A stretch of DNA of 64,000 nt from Alg239-R122 sp041746135 (GCA_041746135.1 JBGTHQ010000002.1:62001-126000), one strand, 5' to 3'; counted from the stretch's first letter, positions 35,545-45,811 are shown. Notes: a model not told the origin generated them from the sequence alone. Translations and numbers: made by a program.

Positions 35545-37062
35545 ATGTCTGACGCAGAACATGTTCAAATCCTGATTGTTGGCGGCGGGACTGCGGGATG
35601 GATGACGGCCGCAGCGCTTGCGAGATTTGCGCCTTCCGGGTCGAAACTGGGCTTGGTGGAAAGCGATGCCATCGGCACGGTGGGTGTCGGAGAAGCGACG
35701 ATACCGCAAATCCATCTGTTCAATGGCGCGCTCGGTCTAGACGAAGCGGAATTTGTCCGCGAGACCAAAGCCAGTTTCAAGCTAGGGATAGAATTTGACG
35801 GCTGGCAGCGCGAAGGCGCCAGTTATATGCATGCATTTGGCAATATCGGCCGCGGCGCAGGGATGCTGCCGTTCCAGCATTACTGGCTGAGGGCTCGACA
35901 ACTCGGCTTCGCCAAACCGCTACAACGCTATTCGTTAAACGAACTGGCCGCACGCACCATGCGCATGCAGCATGGTCGGCGCACAGAAAAGTCTCCGGAG
36001 CTGCCCTATGCCTATCATTTCGATGCCGCGCTCTATGCCGCCTATTTGCGTCGCTATGCAGAGCAGCGCGGGGTCACGCGATACGAAGGAAAGGTGGCCA
36101 GCGTGGAGCGTAACGCAGAGAGCGGCGACATTGCTTGCGTTACGCTCGATAATGGCCGTTTAATGGCAGCAGATTTCTTCATCGACTGTACCGGCTTTCG
36201 CGGCCTGTTGATCGAAGGCGCTTTGCAGACCGGGTTCGAGGACTGGTCACATTACTTGCCATGCGACCGTGCACTGGCCGTCCCATGCGCGAGCGGCGGC
36301 GATTTCAATCCCTATACGCGCTCCATCGCGCGCAAGGCAGGGTGGCAGTGGCGCATACCTCTTCAACACCGGATCGGTAACGGGCTGGTCTATTCTTCTG
36401 CCCATATGTCGGATGACGAAGCCGCCGAAACGTTGCTCGGCAATCTGGACGGGGATGCGCGGGGCAATCCACGACCGATCCGTTTCACCACAGGCAAGCG
36501 GCGGCGGCACTGGAATCACAATTGTCTCGCCATCGGCCTATCCGCCGGATTTATGGAGCCACTCGAATCGACCAGCATCCACTTGATACAAAGTGCGATT
36601 TCGCGATTTCTATCTGTCCTGCCCACTGGAAGATGCGACCCGGCGATCGTGAATTATTTCAATGCCCAGTCCGATTTCGAATGGGAGCGCATCCGGGATT
36701 TTCTGGTGCTGCACTACCATGCCAACGAACGCCGCGGCGAACCTTTTTGGGACGATATGCGCGACATGGAATTGCCCGGCACACTAACTGCAAAGCTTGA
36801 CCAGTGGCGCGCCACCGGTTTCATTCACCGTGAGCATGAGGAACTGTTCACCGAAGTCGCCTGGTTGCAGGTTCTGGCTGGCCAGAATGTCGAGGCCCGA
36901 GCCTATAATCCTATTGCCGACACCCTGTCCGAACATGATCTGCGCACGCTTTTGGACAACACCGAAGCTGCATTGGTCGAAGAAGTGCGCCACATGCCGC
37001 GCCATCTCGATGTTGTACAGCAGATGGTCTCCGGCAAAACTCTCAGAGAAGTTTCCGCATGA
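35545..37062 (+). CDS. Flavin-dependent tryptophan-halogenase-like protein 1
   Basis: A 505-residue FAD protein of the PrnA/RebH family. The FAD motif GGGTAGW (13-19), the halogenase motif WQWRIP, the catalytic lysine as Lys79 (SFKLGIEF, the same number as in PrnA) and the catalytic Glu341 in GFMEPLESTS are all present, so it looks active. ATG 35545 is chosen over 35497, because the FAD motif then starts at the usual place. Its stop overlaps the next GH13 gene (ATGA). Family members in carbohydrate receptor loci have no known natural substrate; some halogenate indole in vitro. A separate flavin reductase is needed and is not seen here. Confidence 0.88.
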   Translation: MSDAEHVQILIVGGGTAGWMTAAALARFAPSGSKLGLVESDAIGTVGVGEATIPQIHLFNGALGLDEAEFVRETKASFKLGIEFDGWQREGASYMHAFGNIGRGAGMLPFQHYWLRARQLGFAKPLQRYSLNELAARTMRMQHGRRTEKSPELPYAYHFDAALYAAYLRRYAEQRGVTRYEGKVASVERNAESGDIACVTLDNGRLMAADFFIDCTGFRGLLIEGALQTGFEDWSHYLPCDRALAVPCASGGDFNPYTRSIARKAGWQWRIPLQHRIGNGLVYSSAHMSDDEAAETLLGNLDGDARGNPRPIRFTTGKRRRHWNHNCLAIGLSAGFMEPLESTSIHLIQSAISRFLSVLPTGRCDPAIVNYFNAQSDFEWERIRDFLVLHYHANERRGEPFWDDMRDMELPGTLTAKLDQWRATGFIHREHEELFTEVAWLQVLAGQNVEARAYNPIADTLSEHDLRTLLDNTEAALVEEVRHMPRHLDVVQQMVSGKTLREVSA

Positions 37063-38915
37063 AACCAGTTCGCATCCTTGCGTTCGCCCTCGCTATCAGC
37101 TTGTCAGCCTGCGCCGCTGCCCAGACGCCGCAGATAGATGGTGCTGCCGCGTTGCCCCCGGCTTCCGACACCGACCGCAACTTTCGCAGTCGCGTGCCGT
37201 CCGAAGAAATTGTTTATTTCGTCCTTCCCGACCGGTTCGAAAATGGTGATCCCGCCAACGATCTGGGCGGACTGCCGACCGAACGGTTGCAAAGCGGTTT
37301 CGATCCGTCGGACAAGGGCTTCTATCATGGCGGCGATCTGAAAGGCCTGACGCAGCGGCTCGATTATCTACAAGATATGGGGATCACCGCGATCTGGTTT
37401 GCACCCATATTTCAAAACAAAGCGGTACAAGGCCCGCCCGGTGATGAAAGCGCCGGATACCACGGCTATTGGGTCACCGATTTTACCCGTCCCGACGCGC
37501 ATTTTGGCAGCAACGCTGATTTCAAGACTTTCGTCGACGCCGCCCATGGCCGCGGCATGAAAGTCTATATGGATATCATCACTAACCATAGTGCGGATGT
37601 GATCCAATATACGGACGGCGATTACACTTATCGCAGCAAGGGAGATTATCCCTATTCCACCCGCGGCGGGCCGGAAGGACCGCCGATCAACCCGGGTTTC
37701 ATGGGCGATGCCGACAGCTCGCCCGAAAACTTCGCGAAACTGGTCGATCCCGCCTATGCTTATGTGCCGATCGTACCGGACTCCGAACGCGATGTGAAAG
37801 TTCCCGCATGGCTGAACGACCCGATATATTATCATAATCGCGGCAATTCCTCCTTTACCGGGGAGGACAGCCGCTTTGGCGACTTTGCCGGTCTAGACGA
37901 TCTGTTTACCGAACATCCGCGCGTGCGAGAGGGTATGATCGATATCTTCGGTAGCTGGATCGACCGGTTCGGTATTGACGGTTTTCGCATCGATACCGCG
38001 CGGCACGTCGATCCCGGTTTCTGGCAGGAATTCGTGCCCACGATGAAGGCGCGCGCCGAAGCGGCCGGAATTCCCAATTTCCACATGTTCGGCGAGGTTT
38101 ACAAGGATGTGCCCGAAAGCGGCTATATCGCGGAATATACCCGGCGCGACAAATTACCCGCGGTGCTGGATTTCGCCTTTCAGGCGGCCATGCGCGATAT
38201 GCTGGGGCGCGGCAAGGGGACTGTCGTACTGGCGCATATGTTCGATGGCGACGTGCTTTACGAAGGGGGCGAAGCGACGGCTATGGGCCTGCCGACCTTC
38301 CTGGGCAATCACGACATGGGACGTTTCTCCACATTGGTGAAACAGGATATGCCCGGTATCTCGCAGCCCGAATTGCTGCAACGGACCATGCTCGGCCATG
38401 CGATGATGCTGACTCTGCGCGGGTCGCCTGTGATCTATTATGGTGACGAACAGGGATTCGTCGGTGACGGCAACGACCAGCTGGCGCGCGAGGATATGTT
38501 TCCCAGCCAGACCGGCGTTTACAACGACAACAATCTGATCGGGACAGAAGCGACCACGGCAGACGCCAATTTCGACACCTCACATCCGATTTACCGCCTG
38601 ATCCGCGAATTTTCCGCCATCCGCCGCGCGCACCCTGCTCTGTCGCGCGGGATGCAGATTGTGCGGCATTATGAGCAGGAACCGGGACTGTTCGCCGTAT
38701 CCCGCTTCGATCCGGAAGATGGCACGGAATATCTGCTGGCTTTCAATACCACCGCGCAACCGGTCGTGCGCAATGTCGCGGTCGGATATGACGCGGGCAA
38801 GTTTATACCCTTGGCCGGATCATGCCCTGCTCAAGTGAGCGCCCCGGGCAGCGTGAGGATTGCCCTGCCCGCATTCGGCTGGGCGGCTTGCCGGATGAAC
38901 AGGCGCGCGCCATGA
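37059..38915 (+). CDS. GH13 cyclomaltodextrinase/neopullulanase-like lipoprotein
   Basis: A 618-residue GH13 enzyme with a lipobox (ISLSAC, Cys18). The barrel starts at EEIVYFVLPDRFENGD. Region I is DIITNHSAD, region II GFRIDTARHV with nucleophile Asp312, region III FGEVY with acid/base Glu346, and region IV FLGNHDMGR with Asp419. The N-terminal FEN GDPANDLGG and HGGDLKGLTQRLDYL phrases are those of periplasmic cyclomaltodextrin or maltodextrin-degrading amylases (SusA/cyclomaltodextrinase group). It would shorten imported dextrins in the periplasm. It is coupled to both neighbours by ATGA overlaps. Confidence 0.9.
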   Translation: MKPVRILAFALAISLSACAAAQTPQIDGAAALPPASDTDRNFRSRVPSEEIVYFVLPDRFENGDPANDLGGLPTERLQSGFDPSDKGFYHGGDLKGLTQRLDYLQDMGITAIWFAPIFQNKAVQGPPGDESAGYHGYWVTDFTRPDAHFGSNADFKTFVDAAHGRGMKVYMDIITNHSADVIQYTDGDYTYRSKGDYPYSTRGGPEGPPINPGFMGDADSSPENFAKLVDPAYAYVPIVPDSERDVKVPAWLNDPIYYHNRGNSSFTGEDSRFGDFAGLDDLFTEHPRVREGMIDIFGSWIDRFGIDGFRIDTARHVDPGFWQEFVPTMKARAEAAGIPNFHMFGEVYKDVPESGYIAEYTRRDKLPAVLDFAFQAAMRDMLGRGKGTVVLAHMFDGDVLYEGGEATAMGLPTFLGNHDMGRFSTLVKQDMPGISQPELLQRTMLGHAMMLTLRGSPVIYYGDEQGFVGDGNDQLAREDMFPSQTGVYNDNNLIGTEATTADANFDTSHPIYRLIREFSAIRRAHPALSRGMQIVRHYEQEPGLFAVSRFDPEDGTEYLLAFNTTAQPVVRNVAVGYDAGKFIPLAGSCPAQVSAPGSVRIALPAFGWAACRMNRRAP

Positions 38916-40555
38916 ATGAGATGCTGCAGACTGCAAAAATGCCGGTAAGGCTCGGCAATGAGCCACACGATAAATGGTGGCGTGGCGCGACGATATACCA
39001 AATCTATCCGCGCAGCTTCATGGATACCAATGGAGACGGCATAGGCGATTTGCCCGGCATAACTCAGCGGCTGGATCATGTAGCATCGCTGGGCGTGGAC
39101 GCTATTTGGGTTTCCCCTTTCTTCAAGTCTCCCATGAAAGATTTTGGTTATGACGTGGCCGATTATTGCGATGTCGATCCGATATTCGGCACGCTGGCCG
39201 ATTTCGATGCCCTTATCGAAAAATCTCACAGCCTCGGTTTGAAAGTTCTCATCGACCAGGTCTATTCGCATACTTCGGACGAGCATCCTTGGTTCGCCGA
39301 AAGCCGGTCGAGCAGAGATAATAACAAGGCCGATTGGTATGTTTGGGCCGATGCCAAACCCGACGGTTCGCCGCCATCGAACTGGCAATCGGTATTCGGC
39401 GGTCCAGCCTGGACTTGGGACGCACGCCGACGGCAATATTATCTGCACAATTTCTTGAGCAGCCAGCCACAGGTGAACGGACATAATCCGGAAGTGCAGG
39501 ACGCGTTGCTGGCTGTCGCGCGTTTCTGGCTGGATCGCGGTGTCGACGGATTTCGTATCGATGCGCTGAATTTCCTGATGCACGATCCCGAATTGCGCGA
39601 CAACCCAGCCGCCCCGGCAACGAACAGACCGCGCACCCGGCCATTCGATTTCCAGCTACGCCAGCATAACCAGTCGCACCCGCACATTCCACTATTTATC
39701 GAGCGAATCCGCGAAACGACCGACCGCTACGATGCGATTTTCACGGTTGCCGAAGTCGGCGGCGAGGATGCGCAATCCGAAATGAAGGCTTTTACCGCCG
39801 GCGAAAACCATCTCAATTCGGCATATGGCTTCAACTTCCTGTATGCCGACCGGCTGACCCCAGAGCTGGTCTGCACCGCGCTTGCCGACTGGCCGGACCA
39901 GGATGGTCTGGGATGGCCCAGTTGGGCGTTCGAAAATCATGATGCGCCGCGCGCGCTGTCGCGCTGGTGCGCGCCGGAAGACCGCACTGCCTTTGCCCGG
40001 ATGAAAATGCTGTTGCTGGTGTCGCTGCGCGGCAATGCGATCATCTATTTCGGCGAGGAACTGGGGTTGACGCAGGTCGATATTCCGTTCGAGCAGTTGC
40101 ACGATCCCGAAGCAATCGCCAACTGGCCGCTTACCCTTTCACGCGACGGCGCCCGCACTCCGATGCCTTGGCAAGCAGATGCGGAAAAAGTGGGTTTTGG
40201 CACTTGCGAACCGTGGCTGCCCGTCGGTGACGAGAACCGCCGAATTGCCGTTGACTTGCAGGAAGAAGACGGCGCGTCGTTACTCCATTATACGCGCGCC
40301 GTGTTGCAATTACGCAATACCCAACCAGCTCTTAAATATGGGTGTGTATTTCGATGCAATGCGGCGGGCGATCTGCTCGAAATTGTACGCGAAGCAGAAT
40401 GTCAACGCCTGCTCTGCCTGTTCAATTTGGGTGTAGACACACTCGACACAGGTATGACAGATATGAACAAGATATTGTTTGCGACACCCGGGTCCAAGCC
40501 ATCCCGCCTCGCCCCTTACGGCGCGGTTATTATCGAGGAGACACCATGCGCCTGA
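38912..40555 (+). CDS. GH13 alpha-glucosidase (oligo-1,6/maltase type)
   Basis: A 547-residue enzyme without a signal peptide, so cytoplasmic. It has the classic WWRGATIYQIYPRSFMDTNG start, QVYSHTS (region I), GFRIDALNF with nucleophile Asp217, VAEVGGE with acid/base Glu281, and FENHDAPR with Asp344. This matches proteobacterial alpha-glucosidases that release glucose from maltose and short dextrins. The start at 38912 overlaps the previous stop (ATGA); the frame open from 38822 is not used. It overlaps the GH97 gene by ten bases. Confidence 0.92.
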   Translation: MNEMLQTAKMPVRLGNEPHDKWWRGATIYQIYPRSFMDTNGDGIGDLPGITQRLDHVASLGVDAIWVSPFFKSPMKDFGYDVADYCDVDPIFGTLADFDALIEKSHSLGLKVLIDQVYSHTSDEHPWFAESRSSRDNNKADWYVWADAKPDGSPPSNWQSVFGGPAWTWDARRRQYYLHNFLSSQPQVNGHNPEVQDALLAVARFWLDRGVDGFRIDALNFLMHDPELRDNPAAPATNRPRTRPFDFQLRQHNQSHPHIPLFIERIRETTDRYDAIFTVAEVGGEDAQSEMKAFTAGENHLNSAYGFNFLYADRLTPELVCTALADWPDQDGLGWPSWAFENHDAPRALSRWCAPEDRTAFARMKMLLLVSLRGNAIIYFGEELGLTQVDIPFEQLHDPEAIANWPLTLSRDGARTPMPWQADAEKVGFGTCEPWLPVGDENRRIAVDLQEEDGASLLHYTRAVLQLRNTQPALKYGCVFRCNAAGDLLEIVREAECQRLLCLFNLGVDTLDTGMTDMNKILFATPGSKPSRLAPYGAVIIEETPCA

Positions 40556-42588
40556 TCATCCTGCTCGCCAGTGCAGCCACCTGCGCCCTTTCTGCCCAAG
40601 CTTACGCGGGTACTGTCACATCGCCCGACGGCCGGATTACTGTGACACTCGATGCGGATGGCGAGGGCATTCCTTTCTATTCGCTCGAGCGCGACGGCAA
40701 GGCAGTGATCGCCAAGTCCAATCTGGGTTTTAATTTTACCGATCAGGCTCCGCTCCGCCGCGGCCTCGCCAATATTGGGGAAACCACAGATTCAGCGAAC
40801 CTGCGTTGGGAGCAACCGTGGGGAGAGCGGCAATTCGTCACCGATCGCCATAACGAACTGGCCGTCACTTTTACGGAACGGAACGAAACGCCACGGCAAA
40901 TTACCGTGCGCGTGCGGGTATTCGATAACGGGATCGGATTTCGCTACGAATTTCCGGCCAACCCGGACAGGCCGGTCACCCGGATTGCGGAGGAGTTGAC
41001 CGAATTCAACATCGCTTCCGAAGGCACAGCGTGGTGGATACCGGCCGGCGACTGGAACCGGTACGAGTATCTCTATTCAAAAACTCCAATCCGCGAAATT
41101 TCGGTCGCGCATACGCCGATGACACTCAAGCTTGCCGACGGCACGCATCTGGCATTTCATGAGGCGGCACTGGTTGACTATTCGGGAATGTGGCTGCGGC
41201 GTATGGACGGATTGCGTTTTCGCGCGTCGCTGGCACCTTCCTCGCGCGGTGCCAAGGTGGTCCGCAAAGGCGCGTTCACGACACCCTGGCGCTCCATCCG
41301 AATCGCCGATAATGCCGCCGGGCTTGTTGAGAACGATCTTGAGCTCAATCTCAACGAACCCAACAAGCTGGGCGACGTCAGCTATTTCGAACCCAGCAAA
41401 TATATCGGCATCTGGTGGGGCATGATTCGCGGCGACTGGAGCTGGGCGCAGGGACCCAGGCACGGCGCGACTACCGAGCGGGCCAAGCAATATATCGATT
41501 TTGCTGCCGCCAACGGATTTCGCGGTGTCCTGATCGAGGGATGGAATATCGGCTGGGACGGCAACTGGTTCGGTAATGGCCGCGACTATAGCTTCACGCG
41601 GGCCTATCCGGATTTCGATATCGAAGAGGTAACGCGTTATGCCGCAGCGAAAGGCGTGCACCTGGTGGGGCATCACGAAACCGGCGGCAATATCGAGGTG
41701 TACGAACGCCAGCTGGAAGATGCGATGGCGATGAACGAGCGGCTGGGCATCGACGTGGTCAAGAGCGGCTATGTCGCGGATGCGGGCGGGATTATTTCAT
41801 GCAATGCCGACATCGCCGATACATGCGGCGAAGAAATATTCGAATGGCACGATGGCCAGCGCATGGTGCAGCACCATCTCAAAGTCGTGGAAACGGCCGC
41901 CAAGCACAAGATCGCGATCAATCCGCACGAGCCGGTCAAGGATACCGGACTGCGGCGCACCTATCCCAACTGGGTCGCCCGTGAAGGAGCGCGCGGACAG
42001 GAATATAACGCCTGGGGTGCTTTTAACAACGGGCCGGACCATGAACCCACACTGGTCTACACACGGATGCTGTCGGGACCGATGGACTATACGCCGGGCG
42101 TGCTGGGCTTGATTGGCGACAAGGGGGTACCGATAGCCTCCACGCTTGCAAAACAGCTAGGACTTTACCTCGCAATCTATTCGCCGATTCAGATGGCAGC
42201 GGATTTCGTCGAAAGTCTTGCGGCGCATCCGCGCGAGCTGGCATTCATCCGCGCTGTACCGGCCAACTGGGCGGAAAGTCGCCTTATTGCTGGCGAAATA
42301 GGCGATTACGCTATTTTCGCGCGCAAGGACCGGAACAGTCAGGACTGGTATGTCGGCGGAATCAACGACGCGACAGAGCGGACACTGAATCTCGATTTCG
42401 ACTTTTTGGAACCCGGCACCGAATACCGGGCCACAATCTGGAAGGATGGCGAAGGCGCAACTTATCTGACAGAAGCCCGGCACAAGATTGCCTATGATTC
42501 CCGGACCGTAAGGCGCGGCGACAGCATGAAGCTGTGGCTTGCGCCCGGCGGGGGCGCGGCAATACGGCTGGAGCCTGTAGCCAAATGA
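40546..42588 (+). CDS. GH97 alpha-glucosidase (SusB-like)
   Basis: A 680-residue secreted enzyme with signal peptide (residues 1-21, ending AQAYA). The N-terminal beta-sandwich (VTSPDGRITVTLDADGEG) and the (beta/alpha)8 barrel are typical of GH97. Conserved acidic residues appear as HHET (Glu378), REGARGQEY (Glu480) and DHEP (Glu500) before TRMLSGPMDYTPG. VVKSGYVAD and these Glu residues resemble the inverting, SusB-like group rather than retaining alpha-galactosidases. GGAG lies six bases before ATG 40546. It would cut glucose from maltodextrins in the periplasm. Its stop overlaps halogenase 2 (ATGA). Confidence 0.9.
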   Translation: MRLIILLASAATCALSAQAYAGTVTSPDGRITVTLDADGEGIPFYSLERDGKAVIAKSNLGFNFTDQAPLRRGLANIGETTDSANLRWEQPWGERQFVTDRHNELAVTFTERNETPRQITVRVRVFDNGIGFRYEFPANPDRPVTRIAEELTEFNIASEGTAWWIPAGDWNRYEYLYSKTPIREISVAHTPMTLKLADGTHLAFHEAALVDYSGMWLRRMDGLRFRASLAPSSRGAKVVRKGAFTTPWRSIRIADNAAGLVENDLELNLNEPNKLGDVSYFEPSKYIGIWWGMIRGDWSWAQGPRHGATTERAKQYIDFAAANGFRGVLIEGWNIGWDGNWFGNGRDYSFTRAYPDFDIEEVTRYAAAKGVHLVGHHETGGNIEVYERQLEDAMAMNERLGIDVVKSGYVADAGGIISCNADIADTCGEEIFEWHDGQRMVQHHLKVVETAAKHKIAINPHEPVKDTGLRRTYPNWVAREGARGQEYNAWGAFNNGPDHEPTLVYTRMLSGPMDYTPGVLGLIGDKGVPIASTLAKQLGLYLAIYSPIQMAADFVESLAAHPRELAFIRAVPANWAESRLIAGEIGDYAIFARKDRNSQDWYVGGINDATERTLNLDFDFLEPGTEYRATIWKDGEGATYLTEARHKIAYDSRTVRRGDSMKLWLAPGGGAAIRLEPVAK

Positions 42589-44069
42589 ACGCAACGCCGC
42601 CGCGGGTCGTCGTTCTGGGCGGCGGCAGCGCGGGGTGGATTACCGCCTGCCTGGTTCACAGGGAGTGGGCCGCGAAAGGCGGAACCGTTACCGTAATCGA
42701 AAGCCCGGAAATCGGGATCATCGGTGTGGGAGAAGGGTCAACTCCACAGCTAAAAGCTTTTTTCGAGCATATCGGGGTAGACGAGGCGGAGTGGATGCCA
42801 GCGTGCGACGCGACCTACAAGCTGGGGATCCGTTTTACGGGATGGAGCGAACGAACCGGTTTTGGCAGCTATTTCCACCCCTTCCCTGGCCCCGTGGATC
42901 TTCATACCGAACCCGCTTTCATCCATAATTGCACGCTGGCGCGGCGCGGCTTCGACGTTTTCGCGCATCCCGACGGATTTTTTCTGGCCGCCATACTTGC
43001 GCAAGACGGCAAGGGTCCGCATCCCGGTTCCGGCTTTCCTTTCGCTCCCAGCTATGGCTATCATTTCGATGCGCACAAGCTGGGCGCCTTTCTGCGCGGC
43101 CATGCAGTCGCCAAGGGCGTCGAGCACCGCCAGGCCAAGGTCGAACAGGTGCAGCGACACGAGAATGGCGAGGTTTCGGCGCTGGTGTGTGAGGACGGAA
43201 CCCGCGTGGAGGGCGATTTTTTCATCGACTGTTCGGGATTTCGTAGTGTGATAGCGCAGCAAGCGCTGGGCGAACGGTTTATCGGCTTTGGCGACAATCT
43301 CTTCAACGATCGCGCGGTCGTCATGCCGACCGGTCATGTTGCCCCCTATCGCCCCCAAACCGACGCCGTAGCCATGAAAGCCGGGTGGCGCTGGTCCATT
43401 CCGCTGACCAGCCGCATCGGCAACGGATATGTCTACAGTTCGGCACATACTTCCGATGAGGATGCCGAAGCCGAACTCCGCCAAGCCTTGGGCATTCAAA
43501 ATGAGAATACCACCGCCCGTATCATTCCCATGAAAGTCGGCCGGGTCGAAAACAGCTGGACCCACAATTGCCTGGCCGCAGGGCTGGCACAGGGCTTTAT
43601 CGAACCGCTCGAAGCTACAGCCCTGCATATTGTAATCGCGACGGCGTTGGAATTTCTTCAAGCATTTGAGGATGGCGAATTTTCCGCCCTCCACCGCGAT
43701 GCGTTCAACGCTCGGGCCGCGGTGCGGTACGAGGGGATACGTGATTATATCGTCGCGCATTATCGCCTCAACCAGCGTAGTGATACCGAATATTGGCAGG
43801 CAAATGCATCAAACCAGCATCTCTCCAGCGGGTTGAAGGCCATGATAACAGCATGGTTCACCCAGAACGACCTGCGCGTTGCCAATCAATCGACCTACAA
43901 TGAGCCCCATTATTCAAGTGCCAGTTGGCACTGCCTTTTTGCCGGATACGGCACATTTCCTCCGTCTAAGAAGATAAAGCCCCTTGCCGCGGAATATGCC
44001 GCCATAGATATTGCTTCGATCAATCATGTTTTGAATTCGAGCGCCAGCAATTTTGAGAATATCATTTGA
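42585..44069 (+). CDS. Flavin-dependent tryptophan-halogenase-like protein 2
   Basis: A 494-residue FAD protein, second halogenase homologue of the locus. GGGSAGW (12-18) binds FAD, WRWSIP is the halogenase motif, Lys79 lies in TYKLGIRF, and Glu343 in GFIEPLEATA. The Ser after the catalytic Glu in PrnA and in copy 1 is Ala here, which may affect chloride handling. It differs widely from copy 1, so it is not a recent duplicate. The first codon overlaps the GH97 stop (ATGA). It is the last gene of the operon. The substrate is unknown. Confidence 0.88.
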   Translation: MNATPPRVVVLGGGSAGWITACLVHREWAAKGGTVTVIESPEIGIIGVGEGSTPQLKAFFEHIGVDEAEWMPACDATYKLGIRFTGWSERTGFGSYFHPFPGPVDLHTEPAFIHNCTLARRGFDVFAHPDGFFLAAILAQDGKGPHPGSGFPFAPSYGYHFDAHKLGAFLRGHAVAKGVEHRQAKVEQVQRHENGEVSALVCEDGTRVEGDFFIDCSGFRSVIAQQALGERFIGFGDNLFNDRAVVMPTGHVAPYRPQTDAVAMKAGWRWSIPLTSRIGNGYVYSSAHTSDEDAEAELRQALGIQNENTTARIIPMKVGRVENSWTHNCLAAGLAQGFIEPLEATALHIVIATALEFLQAFEDGEFSALHRDAFNARAAVRYEGIRDYIVAHYRLNQRSDTEYWQANASNQHLSSGLKAMITAWFTQNDLRVANQSTYNEPHYSSASWHCLFAGYGTFPPSKKIKPLAAEYAAIDIASINHVLNSSASNFENII

Positions 44070-44542
44070 AACGGCCAGACAGCCTGATTGCAACGGGTAG
44101 CATTTTATAGATGGTCATATGATAGGGTGCTGCCAAACGCCCAGTAATGTTTTGGCTGGAAATACAATGGCGATCAGCCCGGTTCGAAAAATGGCTGCGC
44201 TTTATGGAGTATGCGGCCTTTTCGAAGTTGAATGCTTGAACGCACTCTGAGACTGGCTTTCCGATTTCTCCAGTTCATTATCGCGGGTTTCGAGAACCAT
44301 ATAAGCCACCAAAATACCGAGATCAGCGCATTTAGGGTATAGATGCTGTCTTACTTGGCAAGCCTGAACTGGCGGAGAGATACGGTAGCAATATTAAGAG
44401 TTTGATAGTAACTATGCGCTTCGATCACTTTGCCTGGATGCCGCGCATAGGTGAATTTACAAGATATAACTCTGCTAATGCAACTATTTGATATTGAGTG
44501 TGTTAAATAAATACACCTTTTATCGCCGATGGAACTTTTAAT
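44070..44542. other. Intergenic stretch before the GT4/GH130 cluster
   Basis: About 470 AT-rich bases. No open frame, repeat or strong terminator is evident. It should hold the promoter of the GT4 gene. A short TGTG-AT-rich-CACA inverted repeat near 44500-44517 is too weak to call. Confidence 0.4.
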
Positions 44543-45811
44543 ATGCGAGATAAATTCTTTTTTAAAAACCTACCCAACAGTCATTTTACACAGCGCGTGA
44601 GGAACCGTTTGGTAAAATCCTATCGCCGCGGTCCCCGGCATCTCGCTCTAATCGGCAACCATCTCCCCAGAAGATGCGGTATTGCAACGTTTACCGCTGA
44701 TACGCGGGAAGCCCTGATCGAGGGTTATCCTGATATGCAGGTGGATACATATGTCATGGACGATCGGGGCAACCTGCAATATCCAGATGCAATTACCGGA
44801 ATTATTCGTCAAAATATACGCGAAGAATATCGTGAATGTGCCGCCACGATCAACGCCAGCGGCGCTGATCTCGTTTGGCTTCAGCACGAGTTCGGTATTT
44901 TCGGCGGAACCGACGGAAATTTCATTCTGGAATTGCTGGACCATCTTGAGGTACCGCTTGCAGTCACCTTGCACACGGTTCTGGAAAATCCGAGTCCTGG
45001 CCAAAAGGTAGTCATGCAGGCCTTGCTGAAAAAAGCGTCGTGCGTGATCGTGATGGCGCAAAAAGCGCGTGAAATATTATTGCGATGTTATCATGTGGGA
45101 GATGCCCGGATCGAGGTCATTCTACATGGCATTCCGGACGTAACTTACGTCGAACCCAATACAATGAAATCGAAGTTCGGCCTAGAAGGAAAGAAAGTTG
45201 CCCTGACTTTCGGACTCCTGTCGCACGATAAAGGTATTGGCAGCATGATTGATGCGATGGCAGAAGTCGTCCAACGCGTTCCAGAGGCCGTCTATATCAT
45301 CTTGGGCGCTACTCATCCGCATTTGCTTGCTACCGAAGGCGAAGCGCTACGAGACGGTTTGATGAAAAAAGCCGAGAAACTGGGCATCGCAGAGCATATC
45401 CGATGGGTGAATTCGTTTGTCGATGTGGATCTGCTGACTCAATATCTCCAGGCCGCCGATGTCTACGTGACGCCCTACCTAAATCCTTTGCAAATCACGT
45501 CAGGAACGCTTTCCTATGCGGTTGGTCTGGGCAAGCCGGTAATATCTACTCCGTATATTCATGCTAAAGAACTACTCGATGACGGCACCGGCATCATCGT
45601 ACCGATTGGTGATTGCAAGAAAATGGCGGATGCGGTCGGCGACTTGCTAACTCACGATACATACAGAGCGCTATTGGCGGAACGAGCATATCTGGTCGGT
45701 CGCACGATGACATGGGACTGTTATGCCAGAAATGCGGTAGCCCTATTCGATGAAGTTCTTTCCGAAATCGCAAATCCTTCCCTGCCGGTTGAGTTGAGCA
45801 TCGCGAGTTGA
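44543..45811 (+). CDS. GT4-type glycosyltransferase of a GH130 cluster
   Basis: A 422-residue glycosyltransferase with a GT-B fold. The N-terminal half has NHLPRRCGIATFTADTREAL and WLQHEFGIFGG. The C-terminal half has HGIPDVTY, LTFGLLSHDKGIGSMIDAM, YIILGATHPH and the donor-binding SGTLSYAVGLGKPVISTPY. This family occurs with GH130 enzymes and an (alpha/alpha)6-barrel partner, often fused to the latter. The likely donor is a nucleotide sugar such as GDP-mannose, by association only. Its TGA overlaps the TTG that may start the partner gene. GGAA precedes the ATG by about eight bases. Confidence 0.85.
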   Translation: MRDKFFFKNLPNSHFTQRVRNRLVKSYRRGPRHLALIGNHLPRRCGIATFTADTREALIEGYPDMQVDTYVMDDRGNLQYPDAITGIIRQNIREEYRECAATINASGADLVWLQHEFGIFGGTDGNFILELLDHLEVPLAVTLHTVLENPSPGQKVVMQALLKKASCVIVMAQKAREILLRCYHVGDARIEVILHGIPDVTYVEPNTMKSKFGLEGKKVALTFGLLSHDKGIGSMIDAMAEVVQRVPEAVYIILGATHPHLLATEGEALRDGLMKKAEKLGIAEHIRWVNSFVDVDLLTQYLQAADVYVTPYLNPLQITSGTLSYAVGLGKPVISTPYIHAKELLDDGTGIIVPIGDCKKMADAVGDLLTHDTYRALLAERAYLVGRTMTWDCYARNAVALFDEVLSEIANPSLPVELSIAS

